Source: an uncultured Castellaniella sp.
GTDB lineage: Bacteria; Pseudomonadota; Gammaproteobacteria; Burkholderiales; Burkholderiaceae_B
Assembly: GCF_937988725.1 (NCBI RefSeq)
Contig: NZ_CALKHS010000004.1
Span: forward strand, 414,708-478,707
Length of the DNA stretch: 64,000 bases
Direction of reading: 5' to 3'
Every line of letters starts with the position of its first letter. The stretch's first letter is position 1. A model generated the notes under the pieces. The model had not been told where the DNA came from, ran no database searches, and was given only the letters and a program-made list of their open reading frames with translations. Made by a program: the position numbers and the translations under genes. Of the stretch, positions 35,287 through 43,327 are shown piece after piece.

Positions 35287-37299
35287 ATGCGGCTGTTCTT
35301 GTGCGAGAAGCCCTCCCAGGGCAAGGACATTGGCCGGATTCTCGGCGCGACCCAGCGCGGTGAAGGCTATCTCAGCGGCTCCGGTGTCACCGTCACCTGG
35401 TGCATCGGCCATCTCGTAGAAGTGGCAGCCCCAGAGGTCTATGACGCGGCGCTCAAGCGCTGGTCGCTGGAGCAGTTGCCCATCATTCCCCAGCAATGGC
35501 GGGTCGAGGTCAAACCGAAGACCGCCACGCAGTTCAAGGTCGTCAAAGGGCTTTTGGCGAAAGCGACCCATCTCGTCATCGCCACCGATGCGGATCGCGA
35601 AGGTGAGCTGATCGCCCGCGAGATCATCGACCTGTGCGGCTACCGCGGCCCCATAGAGCGGCTCTGGCTGTCGGCGCTCAATGATGCGTCGATCCGCACG
35701 GCGCTCGGAAAACTGCGGCCCTCGGCCGAGACGCTGCCGATGTACTACTCGGCTCTGGCGCGCTCGCGAGCCGACTGGCTCGTCGGTATGAACCTCAGCC
35801 GCCTATTTACCGTACTCGGAAGACGGGTGGGTTATAACGGCGTGCTGTCCGTCGGGCGCGTCCAGACGCCGACACTTAGGCTTGTCGTGGATCGCGACCG
35901 CGAGATTGAAGCTTTCAAATCGGTGCCCTACTGGGCCATCGACATATCCTTGTCCGCAGGCAGTCAGGCGTTCATCGCGCAGTGGGTTGCCCCCGATGGC
36001 TGCACCGATGGCGTCGGACGTTGCCTGCAGCAACCTACTGCGTGGCAAGCCGCACAGCAGATTCGAACTGCGGGCAATGCTCAGGTGGAGTCGGTGGAGA
36101 CTGAGCGCGTGCGCGAAGGTCCGCCGCTGCCGTTCGACCTGGGTACCTTGCAGGAAATTTGTTCCAAACAGCTTGGACTGGACGTTCAGGAAACCCTGGA
36201 GGTCGCCCAGGCCCTGTACGAAGCACACAAGGCTACGACGTACCCGCGTTCGGATTCCGGCTATTTGCCCGAAAGCATGTTCGTCGAGGCACCCACGGTT
36301 CTCGACAGCCTGATGAAGACCGATCCCTCGCTGCGCCCGATCATGGACCAGCTCGACCGCTCCCAGCACTCGCGTGCCTGGAATGACAGTAAGGTCACGG
36401 CGCACCACGGCATTATTCCGACGCTCGAACCGGTGAACCTCTCGGCCATGAGCGAGAAGGAACTTGCGGTGTACAGGCTGGTCCGGGCGCACTACTTGGC
36501 TCAGTTCCTCCCTCATCACGAGTTCGATCGCACCATAGCACAGTTCGCTTGTGGCCAGCAGATGCTGGCGGCGACGGGCAAGCAGGTTGTCGCCAAGGGT
36601 TGGCGCCTGGTGCTCGAGGAACCTCAGCCTGACGAGGACGGCGATGCCGCGATGCGCAGTCAAGTGCTTCCCGCGTTGCGCGAGGGCTTGGCGTGCCAAG
36701 TGGCTGCAGTCGATCTGAAGGCGCTCAAGACGTTGCCGCCAAGACCGTACACGCAGGGCGAACTGGTCAAATCCATGAAGGGGGTCGCCAAGCTCGTGAC
36801 AGACCCGCGCCTGAAGCAGAAGCTCAAGGATACGGTCGGCATCGGCACCGAGGCGACGCGAGCCAACATTATTAGCGGCCTGATCGCACGCGGTTATATC
36901 GTGAAGAAGGGGCGCGCCATCCGAGCATCGGATGCGGCCTTCACTCTGATCGACGCCGTGCCCGCTGCGATCGCTGACCCGGGCATGACCGCCATCTGGG
37001 AACAGGCGCTCGACATGATTGAATCCGGTCAGCTCACGCTGGACGTATTCATCGCAAAACAGGCAGCGTGGATTTCGCAGTTGATTGAGCAATACGGCAA
37101 CGCGTCCCTGTCCATCAAGGCTACCCAAGGCCCGGCGTGTCCGTATTGCGGGGCGGCCACTCGCCAGCGCACTGGCAAGAGCGGCCCGTTCTGGTCGTGC
37201 AGTCGCTACCCCGACTGCAAAGGCACGCTGCCGGTCGAATCCGGCGCGTCCAAGCAGCGTGTCACGCGTGCGCGCCGCATTAACCGAAAGGGCTCCTGA
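35287..37299 (+). CDS. topB: DNA topoisomerase III
   Basis: The 670-residue type IA topoisomerase begins with the Toprim domain (MRLFLCEKPSQGKDIGRILG, then TDADREGELIAREI). It continues with the cleavage domain containing the active-site Tyr in TTYPRSDSGYLPE and the TopB signatures VGRVQTPTLRLVVDRD and GIGTEATRANIISGL. It ends with a zinc-finger-like CPYCG...SCSRYPDCKG. It would decatenate or relax the replicating ICE, working with SSB. The start at ATG 35287 gives the usual N-terminus. A hairpin follows the stop. Confidence 0.96.
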   Translation: MRLFLCEKPSQGKDIGRILGATQRGEGYLSGSGVTVTWCIGHLVEVAAPEVYDAALKRWSLEQLPIIPQQWRVEVKPKTATQFKVVKGLLAKATHLVIATDADREGELIAREIIDLCGYRGPIERLWLSALNDASIRTALGKLRPSAETLPMYYSALARSRADWLVGMNLSRLFTVLGRRVGYNGVLSVGRVQTPTLRLVVDRDREIEAFKSVPYWAIDISLSAGSQAFIAQWVAPDGCTDGVGRCLQQPTAWQAAQQIRTAGNAQVESVETERVREGPPLPFDLGTLQEICSKQLGLDVQETLEVAQALYEAHKATTYPRSDSGYLPESMFVEAPTVLDSLMKTDPSLRPIMDQLDRSQHSRAWNDSKVTAHHGIIPTLEPVNLSAMSEKELAVYRLVRAHYLAQFLPHHEFDRTIAQFACGQQMLAATGKQVVAKGWRLVLEEPQPDEDGDAAMRSQVLPALREGLACQVAAVDLKALKTLPPRPYTQGELVKSMKGVAKLVTDPRLKQKLKDTVGIGTEATRANIISGLIARGYIVKKGRAIRASDAAFTLIDAVPAAIADPGMTAIWEQALDMIESGQLTLDVFIAKQAAWISQLIEQYGNASLSIKATQGPACPYCGAATRQRTGKSGPFWSCSRYPDCKGTLPVESGASKQRVTRARRINRKGS

Positions 37300-37347
37300 T
37301 CCCCCCATCCCCCGTGGCCGCAGCCGTCTACTGGCGGCGTGGCCTGT

Positions 37348-37368
37348 ATCCCGCACACCCTGCGGGAT
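37348..37368 (+). terminator. Hairpin after topB
   Basis: ATCCCGCA-CACCC-TGCGGGAT, a perfect eight-pair stem, lies 49 bases after the topB stop. There is no T tract, so strength is uncertain. Confidence 0.5.
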
Positions 37369-37490
37369 GCCCAGCGTATGACACCTTCTCTATCGTGCGC
37401 GTGTCCTACCCGATCGTCTTGCGACGGAGGGACATGAAGGTCGTTATTCCGAGAACTGTATTCTGCTGATCTGCGTTTCTTCCGCTTGTG

Positions 37491-37544
37491 CGAAGGGTCT
37501 CCCGATGGCTGGCGCTCACAGGCGAGCCATCGGGAGACCCTTCG
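37491..37544. repeat. Perfect 20-bp inverted repeat between topB and methyltransferase gene
   Basis: CGAAGGGTCTCCCGATGGCT (37491-37510) and its exact complement (37525-37544) enclose a 14-base loop. The 523-bp gap between topB and the next gene holds no other convincing gene. The stem is too long and too perfect for a usual terminator and has no T tract. A transfer origin, a protein-binding site or a transcript stabiliser are options. Confidence 0.7.
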
Positions 37545-37822
37545 CGGTCAGCGGTATTCGATGCCGGTGCCCGCCGGCGTAAAAACGGGCTCCGTTTGTG
37601 CAAGGATTTGTGCCAGACGATTCCGGCCTCAGCCACGATACGGGCCGGGTGTGATTGCTGATAAGCAGACGGGTCTAGCGACAACCGGGCCTGCCAGTCA
37701 GCCCACGGGTGGTCTCTCTTTCCTCCCGAGCCGATGGCCACCTGGCCTTCGGCGCCTTTCTCCTGCCCATCAACGTCCTGATTCGACCAAGAATCCAGGG
37801 CCACACAAACAGGAGACCCAAT

Positions 37823-39562
37823 ATGAATCCGCAACCTTGCACCCTTCGTGCTGTATCCCAGGTCAAGCCGTTGCTGTACGGTAGCGTGTGCAGCGGCATT
37901 GAGGCCGTGAGCCTCGCCTGGCAACCCTTCGGCCTTGAAGCCGCCTGGTTCGCCGAGATCGAGCCGTTCCCGAGCGCCGTGCTTGCCCACCATTACCCTC
38001 ATGTGCCCAACTTGGGCAACATGACCGAGATTGTGCAGCTGGTGCGCGCTGGCACCGTGCCGGCCCCCGATATTTTGGTTGGTGGCACGCCTTGTCAGTC
38101 GTTCAGTGTTGCTGGTGCGCGGCGCGGGCTGAATGATCCGCGCGGTGCCTTGACCCTTGCCTATGTGGAGCTTGCCAATGCCATCGATCAAACACGCCGC
38201 CAAGGCTGCCTCCCGTCGGCCACACTCGTCTGGGAAAACGTTCCCGGCGTCCTCAACGACCGCAGCAATGCCTTCGGGTATTTCCTGGGGGCGCTGGCCG
38301 GAGAAAGCCGTGCGCTCCAGCCGCCAGGGGAAAAATGGGCGCACGCTGGTTGTGTGTCTGGACCCCGCCGCCGCATCGCCTGGCGCGTGCTCGACGCTCA
38401 ATATTTCGGCGTCGCCCAACGCCGTAAACGCGTGTTTCTTGTGGCAAGTGGTGGAGATGACCTCGATCCCGCAGAAGTACTTTTTGAGCGCGCGGGCCTG
38501 CTCGGGGATTCTCGTGCGGGCTGCTCGCCGTGGCAAGAAACTCCCCTTGCTGCTGGGCGTGGTCTTGTGCCAGCAGGCGAATATGCCGGACTGAACCCCC
38601 ACTACAGCAGCATCACCACCACGGCCGGGTTCGGTGGTGGCAACACAGCTGGGCCGATCGATGTGGCCGCCTGCCTGACTGCAGCACCCGGCCCTAAAAG
38701 TGACTTCGGGGTCGAGACGTTCCTCGTGCAGTCGATCGCTGGCGCCATCACCCATATGTTCAGCACCGCGAACGGCGACAAGGGCAGCAGCGAGAATGGT
38801 ACGGGCAAGGGGGTGCCGACCATCGCCTTTGCCGCCCAGGGGTGCGGCTCGGATGCAACGATGGCCCGGGCGCCGACCCCGCGCGCGTGTGGGATGCCCG
38901 CCATCGCTTTTGCGGAGAATTCCCATGGCGAGTTGCGCTTTGAGTCGGGCCACGGTCAGCTTGTGGGAGCACTTTCCACGGGGGGAGGCAAGCCGGGTCA
39001 AGGCCAGCCTATGGTGCTGAGCCAAGCGCCGCGTCAGCGTGTCGGCGTGGTTCCCGCCATTGCCTTCGCGCAGAACAACCGTGGTGAAGTGCGTTTCGAG
39101 TCGGGCCACGGTCAGGTAGCTTGTACCGTCCTGTCCAGCGGCAAGCCGGGCTATGGGGTGCCGATGGTGGCCTGTGTAGCCTTGCGGGGACGGCAGCATG
39201 GTCTTGCCGCTGAACTGGGCGGCGGTGTCGCGGCTGCGCTGCGCGCCAGCAGCGGTGGCGCGGATAAGCCACATGTATTGGCCCCAGACCCCGAGGCGCA
39301 TTTCCGCTATGACTGGGATGCACTCGCCGCGGCGGACTGGCTGTGGCGGCAGTGGCGGGTGCGCCGTCTGATGCCTGTTGAGTGTGAGCGGCTGCAAGGC
39401 ATGCCCGACAACTACACGCTGATCCCGTACCGCGGCAAACCCGCCGCAGACGCTCCACGCTACAAGGCGATCGGCAACTCCATGGCCGTCCCATGCGTGG
39501 CATGGCTAGGTCAGCGACTGGTTCGGTGCCTGCAAAAAACGGGCTTGAGCGCTTCGGATTGA
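37823..39562 (+). CDS. C5-cytosine DNA methyltransferase
   Basis: The 579-residue Dcm-type enzyme shows all major motifs in order: I (YGSVCSGIEAVSLAWQPFGL), IV (ILVGGTPCQSFSVAGARRGL with the catalytic Cys), VI (VWENVPGVL), VIII (YFGVAQRRKRVFLVA), IX (RLMPVECERLQGMPDNY) and X (RYKAIGNSMAVPCVAWLG). The region between VIII and IX, about 250 residues, is the target-recognition region. It contains two near-identical blocks (PAIAFA..N..GE.RFESGHGQ). ATG 37823 follows CAGGAG. No restriction endonuclease is adjacent, so it is probably a solitary enzyme protecting the ICE from host restriction. The 663-residue frame on the other strand is a shadow. Confidence 0.92.
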   Translation: MNPQPCTLRAVSQVKPLLYGSVCSGIEAVSLAWQPFGLEAAWFAEIEPFPSAVLAHHYPHVPNLGNMTEIVQLVRAGTVPAPDILVGGTPCQSFSVAGARRGLNDPRGALTLAYVELANAIDQTRRQGCLPSATLVWENVPGVLNDRSNAFGYFLGALAGESRALQPPGEKWAHAGCVSGPRRRIAWRVLDAQYFGVAQRRKRVFLVASGGDDLDPAEVLFERAGLLGDSRAGCSPWQETPLAAGRGLVPAGEYAGLNPHYSSITTTAGFGGGNTAGPIDVAACLTAAPGPKSDFGVETFLVQSIAGAITHMFSTANGDKGSSENGTGKGVPTIAFAAQGCGSDATMARAPTPRACGMPAIAFAENSHGELRFESGHGQLVGALSTGGGKPGQGQPMVLSQAPRQRVGVVPAIAFAQNNRGEVRFESGHGQVACTVLSSGKPGYGVPMVACVALRGRQHGLAAELGGGVAAALRASSGGADKPHVLAPDPEAHFRYDWDALAAADWLWRQWRVRRLMPVECERLQGMPDNYTLIPYRGKPAADAPRYKAIGNSMAVPCVAWLGQRLVRCLQKTGLSASD

Positions 39563-39617
39563 TCGACGACGCAGCCCGTGGACCGCGCCATTCTCCTCTC
39601 TGCATTGCCGATAGTTC

Positions 39618-39727
39618 GGCAGTAGCCCGCAGCCAGGGTGTAGAGGCTGCCGTGGGCTTTGCCTGCGCCACCCGCCAGTTCGTCTCGGCATCTTACGGCG
39701 AACGCTGCCCACCAGGGCATTGATGCC
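39618..39727 (+). ncRNA. Multi-hairpin RNA element, copy 1
   Basis: Pairings seen: GCAGCC (39629-39634) with GGCTGC (39645-39650); GTGGGC with GCCTGC with two wobbles; GGCATC (39687-39692) with GATGCC (39722-39727); and TGCCC-ACCA-GGGCA inside the last helix. The order of helices matches copies at 40521 and 44522. It lies between the methyltransferase gene and the gene starting at 39804. Confidence 0.55.
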
Positions 39728-39803
39728 TCCCTTCTCCAACCTACGGGATGAAGCCTCGTCCCGTCAGGGGCGCGTCATCACCCGGTCGATCTCAGGACTT
39801 TCC

Positions 39804-40361
39804 ATGGAAAACATCACCAAGCAAGACCGCATCACGCTGAAAAACCTCAAGGTGGCCGACTTCGCCAGCGAGGAAACGCTGTGCTTCACCGCCACCGTCC
39901 TGTTCGACGGCGCCTCCATCGCCGAGGCCCACAATGATGGGCGCGGTGGCTCGACGTTCCTCTATGCGCTCAGTGGTAAGCAGGCGCTGCTGGCGAAGGC
40001 TGAGGCCTTCGCCAAGGGCCTGCCGCCTGCGCTGCTCGACCTCGACCAGGAGGATGAAGACCCTCATTACATCAATATAACGCTCGATTTCCTGGTCGAT
40101 GAGTTGGCCGACGCCCTGCACGCGCAGCGTAAGCTGCGAGCTGCGTTCAGCCGCGATATCGGCAACAAGGTGTTGTTCGTCAAGGGCGGCAAACTGCTGT
40201 TCATCAAGGGCATCAAGCTCAAGGCCATCGCCGATCGTAAAGCGTACTTCGCTTCGCTGCGCGCCCGTCAGGCCCAGCCCATTGTCATCCTCGCCGAGTT
40301 GGCGTCGGACGAGGCGTTCGCCTTATGGAAGCGGCATGTCCTGGGCGAAAACCCTGACTGA
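39804..40361 (+). CDS. ICE hypothetical protein
   Basis: The 185-residue soluble protein starts MENITKQDRITLKNLKVADFA at ATG 39804 behind CAGGA. It has alternating strand/helix character (VLFDGASIAEAHNDGRGGST, LFIKGIKLKAIADRKAYFAS) and no membrane segment. I recognise no domain. It is preceded by RNA element copy 1 and a hairpin ACGGGA-TGAAGCCTCG-TCCCGT (about 39743-39764), and followed by an intrinsic terminator. It is probably its own transcription unit. Confidence 0.75.
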   Translation: MENITKQDRITLKNLKVADFASEETLCFTATVLFDGASIAEAHNDGRGGSTFLYALSGKQALLAKAEAFAKGLPPALLDLDQEDEDPHYINITLDFLVDELADALHAQRKLRAAFSRDIGNKVLFVKGGKLLFIKGIKLKAIADRKAYFASLRARQAQPIVILAELASDEAFALWKRHVLGENPD

Positions 40362-40388
40362 CCCGGCACCGATGCACCCTCCTGACAG

Positions 40389-40417
40389 CCCCGCACTCGA
40401 CGCGGGGTTTCCTTTTT
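40389..40417 (+). terminator. Rho-independent terminator
   Basis: CCCCGC and GCGGGG enclose ACTCGAC, followed by TTTCCTTTTT. It ends the transcript of the 39804 gene and stands about 105 bases before RNA element copy 2. Confidence 0.8.
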
Positions 40418-40520
40418 GCTGTGCCTATCAATCGGGGTTGGGCCGGATGTTGTTTTCTAACTGACACGGCGAGGTCCGCGCACGAAGCTGCCCGCATGTT
40501 CGCTGATTCGTCAGCACATG

Positions 40521-40627
40521 CCAGCAGCCAGGGTTCCAGGCTGCCGCGGGTTTCTCCCGCGTTGCCCACCAGTCCGCATCGCATCGAGTCTGCGGATGCG
40601 CGCCTTCATGGCGCCGATGCTTTTTTC
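40521..40627 (+). ncRNA. Multi-hairpin RNA element, copy 2
   Basis: Helices: GCAGCC (40524-40529) with GGCTGC (40539-40544); CGCGGG (40545-40550) with CCCGCG (40556-40561); a closing helix GCATCG (40576-40581) with CGATGC (40615-40620); inside it GCGCC-TTCAT-GGCGC. A run of T follows. Then a short hairpin (TTGC-CATCCT-GCAA) leads to the ribosome site of the gene at 40694. Confidence 0.65.
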
Positions 40628-40693
40628 TCAACCATCAGCGGGAGTTGCCATCCTGCAAGGGACGGAGCCCTGCCTTCTCAAGGAGTCTCGCCC

Positions 40694-40906
40694 ATGTCCA
40701 GAAAGCCATCCTATGGCCAGTTGGCTCTGATTTGCCGCGGCAAGCAACTGCCGCTTGAAGTCCTGCACGGCGCCGCCGGCCACTACATCGGCACATGCGA
40801 CTCCGAAGGGCCCGTTTCGCGAGAGTCCCGCGAGTATTTTCGTAGCTATGCTGCGGCTCGACGCGCACTTGAAAGAGGCGGTTGGTCCCAACTCGCCACT
40901 CCCTGA
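40694..40906 (+). CDS. Small ICE hypothetical protein
   Basis: The 70-residue protein (MSRKPSYGQLALICRGKQLP, ending ALERGGWSQLATP) begins at ATG 40694, ten bases after AAGGAG. It has a compact alpha/beta look with conserved-style Gly/His (GAAGHYIGTCD) and Arg/Tyr-rich helix (SREYFRSYAAARRAL). No named domain. Its leader contains RNA element copy 2. The next gene starts 22 bp downstream, so they are probably co-transcribed. Confidence 0.7.
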   Translation: MSRKPSYGQLALICRGKQLPLEVLHGAAGHYIGTCDSEGPVSRESREYFRSYAAARRALERGGWSQLATP

Positions 40907-40928
40907 TCAAATCGCAAGGAACATTGTC

Positions 40929-41321
40929 ATGACACAGCCTCTACCCCAAGACGCCGTCGATCAGATCATCCAGGAAGAGCGCCACTTCGCAGATGCACCC
41001 CAAGCCTTCTTCGAGGCCTGGAAGCGTGGTGTGCGCATCGCCGGTTCGCAGTGGTTTGGCGACGGCACGCCAGAAGGGCCGAACCTAGCTCGCAGCAAGT
41101 GGGATCTATGCCCCGACGTGCAGCGGATCGACAAGGCTCTTGGTGTACTCAGCAGCGGGGAGCGCATGTTCCTTGCCGCCATGGTCAGTATCTATAACGA
41201 GCGCAAGGGCGGTGCGATGCTCAAGCGCTGCGGCTTTCGCGGACTTGCTGATTTCAGCGGTCTGGATTCGCAGCGCCGCGAAGTCATCGCGCAGCTAGTG
41301 CTGCATTACTGTGGTTGGTGA
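40929..41321 (+). CDS. ICE hypothetical protein
   Basis: The 130-residue, mainly helical protein (MTQPLPQDAVDQIIQEERHF, QAFFEAWKRGVRIAGSQWFG) starts at ATG 40929 behind AAGGAACATTGTC. The C-terminal half (SSGERMFLAAMVSIYNERKG, GGAMLKRCGFRGLADFSGLD) recurs in ICE proteins I have seen, but I know no function. It lies 22 bp after the 40694 gene. Confidence 0.7.
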   Translation: MTQPLPQDAVDQIIQEERHFADAPQAFFEAWKRGVRIAGSQWFGDGTPEGPNLARSKWDLCPDVQRIDKALGVLSSGERMFLAAMVSIYNERKGGAMLKRCGFRGLADFSGLDSQRREVIAQLVLHYCGW

Positions 41322-41420
41322 TCATTTGGGCGTACCAACGCCGCCGTCTTGCTCAGCCTCACTGAGGGACATGCGTCTTCGCATGCAAGTGTGTGGCCGT
41401 GTTCCCTCTCTTTTTTCCTG

Positions 41421-41472
41421 CCCATTGCCAGCTGGCGATGGGTTTCTTCTTGCGGATGCCAGGTTCCGCAAG
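41421..41472 (+). promoter_or_regulatory. Structured leader of gene at 41508
   Basis: Two hairpins in series: CCCATTGCCA-GC-TGGCGATGGG (41421-41442, preceded by TTTTTT) and CTTGCGGA-TGCCAGGT-TCCGCAAG (41449-41472). They end about 25 bases before the AGGGAG ribosome site. Further small stems occur from 41332 to 41390. Confidence 0.6.
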
Positions 41473-41507
41473 GATTGGCTCCGTTTATTTCCGAAAGGGA
41501 GCCATTT

Positions 41508-42194
41508 ATGGCCAACAATTATTACGAAGGCACTGGTGTCCTTATGCTCGACCGTGTCACTCCAGTCATTAAGGCGTTGTTCAGTACCTTCGCTCTGGAT
41601 GAAGATCATTCCAATGGGGGACAAGTCTATATCGCCCAGATTGCTGAGACCAATGAACCTCAATGGTCGGATGTGCTGGATGGCCTGGCGGATCTTGCCA
41701 CACAGTTGGGCCTCCCCGTGCTTGATGATGGGGAATTGTCGATTCCGTCCCTGCTCGAGCATTTGGCGGCGCACTTCGGTGCGGAGCAGAACGAGGAGTT
41801 GGCGAACCTGATCGAGCATCACCAGTTTGAGGACGGTGCCGATTTGGATGCTTTATTTCTAATAGCCACTTGTCTTGATGACGGCCACCATCTGGCTGTC
41901 ATTCAGTTCGAGGGCTGCTGGTATTGCAGCAAGCCCCGCCTGTTCGAGTTTGGCGGTAACGGCTGCTATTTGAGCCGAGAGGTTCAGGTTTTCCGAACTT
42001 CCTCGCAGGTACTTCAACTTGGCGATCAACTGCGCGGCGCCGTTCTGACTGCCGATCTGGAGGGGGCTTCAGCCCTGATAGTGCAGGAAGCGACCAATTT
42101 GCTGACGGGTGTAAGTGACGAATCATTCCGCCTGAAACTGCGCCAGCGCGTCATCGAGCGGCTGGCTCAGACACCAGCAATTGGTGCTGCTTGA
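41508..42194 (+). CDS. ICE hypothetical protein
   Basis: The 228-residue acidic protein starts MANNYYEGTGVLMLDRVTPV at ATG 41508 behind AAAGGGAG. The first half resembles a small alpha/beta domain (FALDEDHSNGGQVYIAQIAE), and the second contains an aromatic/Gly block (HLAVIQFEGCWYCSKPRLFE). It has no membrane segment. I do not recognise it. It is probably a stand-alone unit with its own structured leader. Confidence 0.7.
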   Translation: MANNYYEGTGVLMLDRVTPVIKALFSTFALDEDHSNGGQVYIAQIAETNEPQWSDVLDGLADLATQLGLPVLDDGELSIPSLLEHLAAHFGAEQNEELANLIEHHQFEDGADLDALFLIATCLDDGHHLAVIQFEGCWYCSKPRLFEFGGNGCYLSREVQVFRTSSQVLQLGDQLRGAVLTADLEGASALIVQEATNLLTGVSDESFRLKLRQRVIERLAQTPAIGAA

Positions 42195-42208
42195 TCTTTT
42201 TTCGCTTT

Positions 42209-42244
42209 CAACCCACCGGGTTCAATTCCCGGTGGTGGGGGTTG
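42209..42244 (+). promoter_or_regulatory. Two-tier hairpin leader of gene at 42272
   Basis: CAACC...CCACCGGG-TTCAATT-CCCGGTGG...GGTTG: inner eight-pair and outer five-pair stems, preceded by TTTTTTCGCTTT and followed after 14 bases by GGAGG. Confidence 0.7.
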
Positions 42245-42271
42245 GCTCCGTCATGCTCTGGAGGAAATTTC

Positions 42272-42988
42272 ATGGTCCGGAAATACAACCCTTTTCTGCG
42301 CGGTTACCGGAATCTACGCGCCATTCGCACGCTGCTGATCACTTACGAGGACGACTCACCGCCGGTTTGGCGACCGCTGCATTCCAGCCAGACCAGTTTG
42401 CCTGATGAGCAGGTTGCTCGATTTCCTTGTATCTGGAACGAGGACTTTGCGTTGATCACCGAGGGGCAGGACGTACGCGGTGAACTACAGGCGCAGTGCT
42501 CGACTGAGGGCGTTGTGCGCTCGGTGGTGTATGCCCTTGAGGGCGAGGATATTGATGGCCGACCGGTGCTTGTGGCTGATACCTATTCCAAGGCGTCTGC
42601 CCAGGAGGCGATTCATCGCTTGAATTTTGAAACAGGCTTCTACAGCCGGTGCTGGGAAATCAGTGGTGCGCACATTACCGAGCAGGCGCACCAATATCTG
42701 GCTGATCTGGCGGATCAGACAACGCCCCAGGGACTTCAGTTTGTCGCTTTTCGAATGCCAGACAGTTCGGCGATCGGTGTGAAGTTGATCGCCACGCCCT
42801 GGACGGATGAGAACCTGGAGGCCGTTCTGGGTATCACTGCCCAGCAGCTTCGGCGAGAGCATCGCAGCAAGGGCATGCCATATGACCTGGCAAACGTGCT
42901 GGAGTTGGCCGGCCAGGCCGACGTACGCATCCTGATTGTGGATGCTGACGCACCTGTGCTGCTGGGTTTGCCGCTGGCCAAGTTCTAG
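42272..42988 (+). CDS. ICE hypothetical protein
   Basis: The 238-residue protein starts MVRKYNPFLRGYRNLRAIRT at ATG 42272, nine bases after a strong GGAGG. Internal blocks: ALEGEDIDGRPVLVADTYSK, RLNFETGFYSRCWEISGAHI, and a C-terminal VLELAGQADVRILIVDADAP / VLLGLPLAKF. It looks like a soluble alpha/beta protein with strands in the centre. I know no function; such proteins occur in the accessory part of ICEs of this family. Confidence 0.7.
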   Translation: MVRKYNPFLRGYRNLRAIRTLLITYEDDSPPVWRPLHSSQTSLPDEQVARFPCIWNEDFALITEGQDVRGELQAQCSTEGVVRSVVYALEGEDIDGRPVLVADTYSKASAQEAIHRLNFETGFYSRCWEISGAHITEQAHQYLADLADQTTPQGLQFVAFRMPDSSAIGVKLIATPWTDENLEAVLGITAQQLRREHRSKGMPYDLANVLELAGQADVRILIVDADAPVLLGLPLAKF

Positions 42989-43264
42989 CGCGTGACGCAA
43001 CGCATCAATTTTTCCCACGGTTACCATCTTTCAGCTGAACGTATGCTGGATCTGCAGGCAAGGGATGGTTCCCTGCCAAAAGCGTCCGAAAGCTGGGTGC
43101 CATGCAACGCCATTTCCTGCGTGCTAGTCGCCTATCTCTGATCCATCCTTGCATCTATGTGCTTCGGCGTTGCCGACATATGCCCAGGCAGTCGAGACCT
43201 TCCAGGCTGCAAGTGCGGGAGACTGCACTGGTCACTTTTTTCACGGGCGCAGCGCGTCCATCCA

Positions 43265-43302
43265 CCCACAAGGGATTCCCCTCCCTTGTGGGCGGGGAGT
43301 CC
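43265..43302 (+). promoter_or_regulatory. Hairpin/pseudoknot leader of gene at 43328
   Basis: CCCACAAGGG-ATTCCCCT-CCCTTGTGGG is a perfect ten-pair hairpin. The loop (GATTCCCC side) can pair with GGGGAGTC directly downstream (43294-43301), so a pseudoknot is possible. The AAGGAG ribosome site follows at 43315. Upstream, 42989-43264 holds no gene but several short stems. Confidence 0.65.
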
Positions 43303-43327
43303 TGTGTTTCTTCCCAAGGAGATCCCC

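Noticed and set aside
37406..39397. 663-residue minus-strand open frame
   Set aside because: Antisense to the C5-methyltransferase, which has all catalytic motifs; the antisense product has no domain character and its repeats mirror those of the methyltransferase.
42209..42244. Leader hairpin at 42209 as a tRNA-like structure (GGTTCAATTCC resembles a T-arm)
   Set aside because: The GGTTCAATTCC part looks like a T-loop, but there is no acceptor stem, D-arm or anticodon arm around it.
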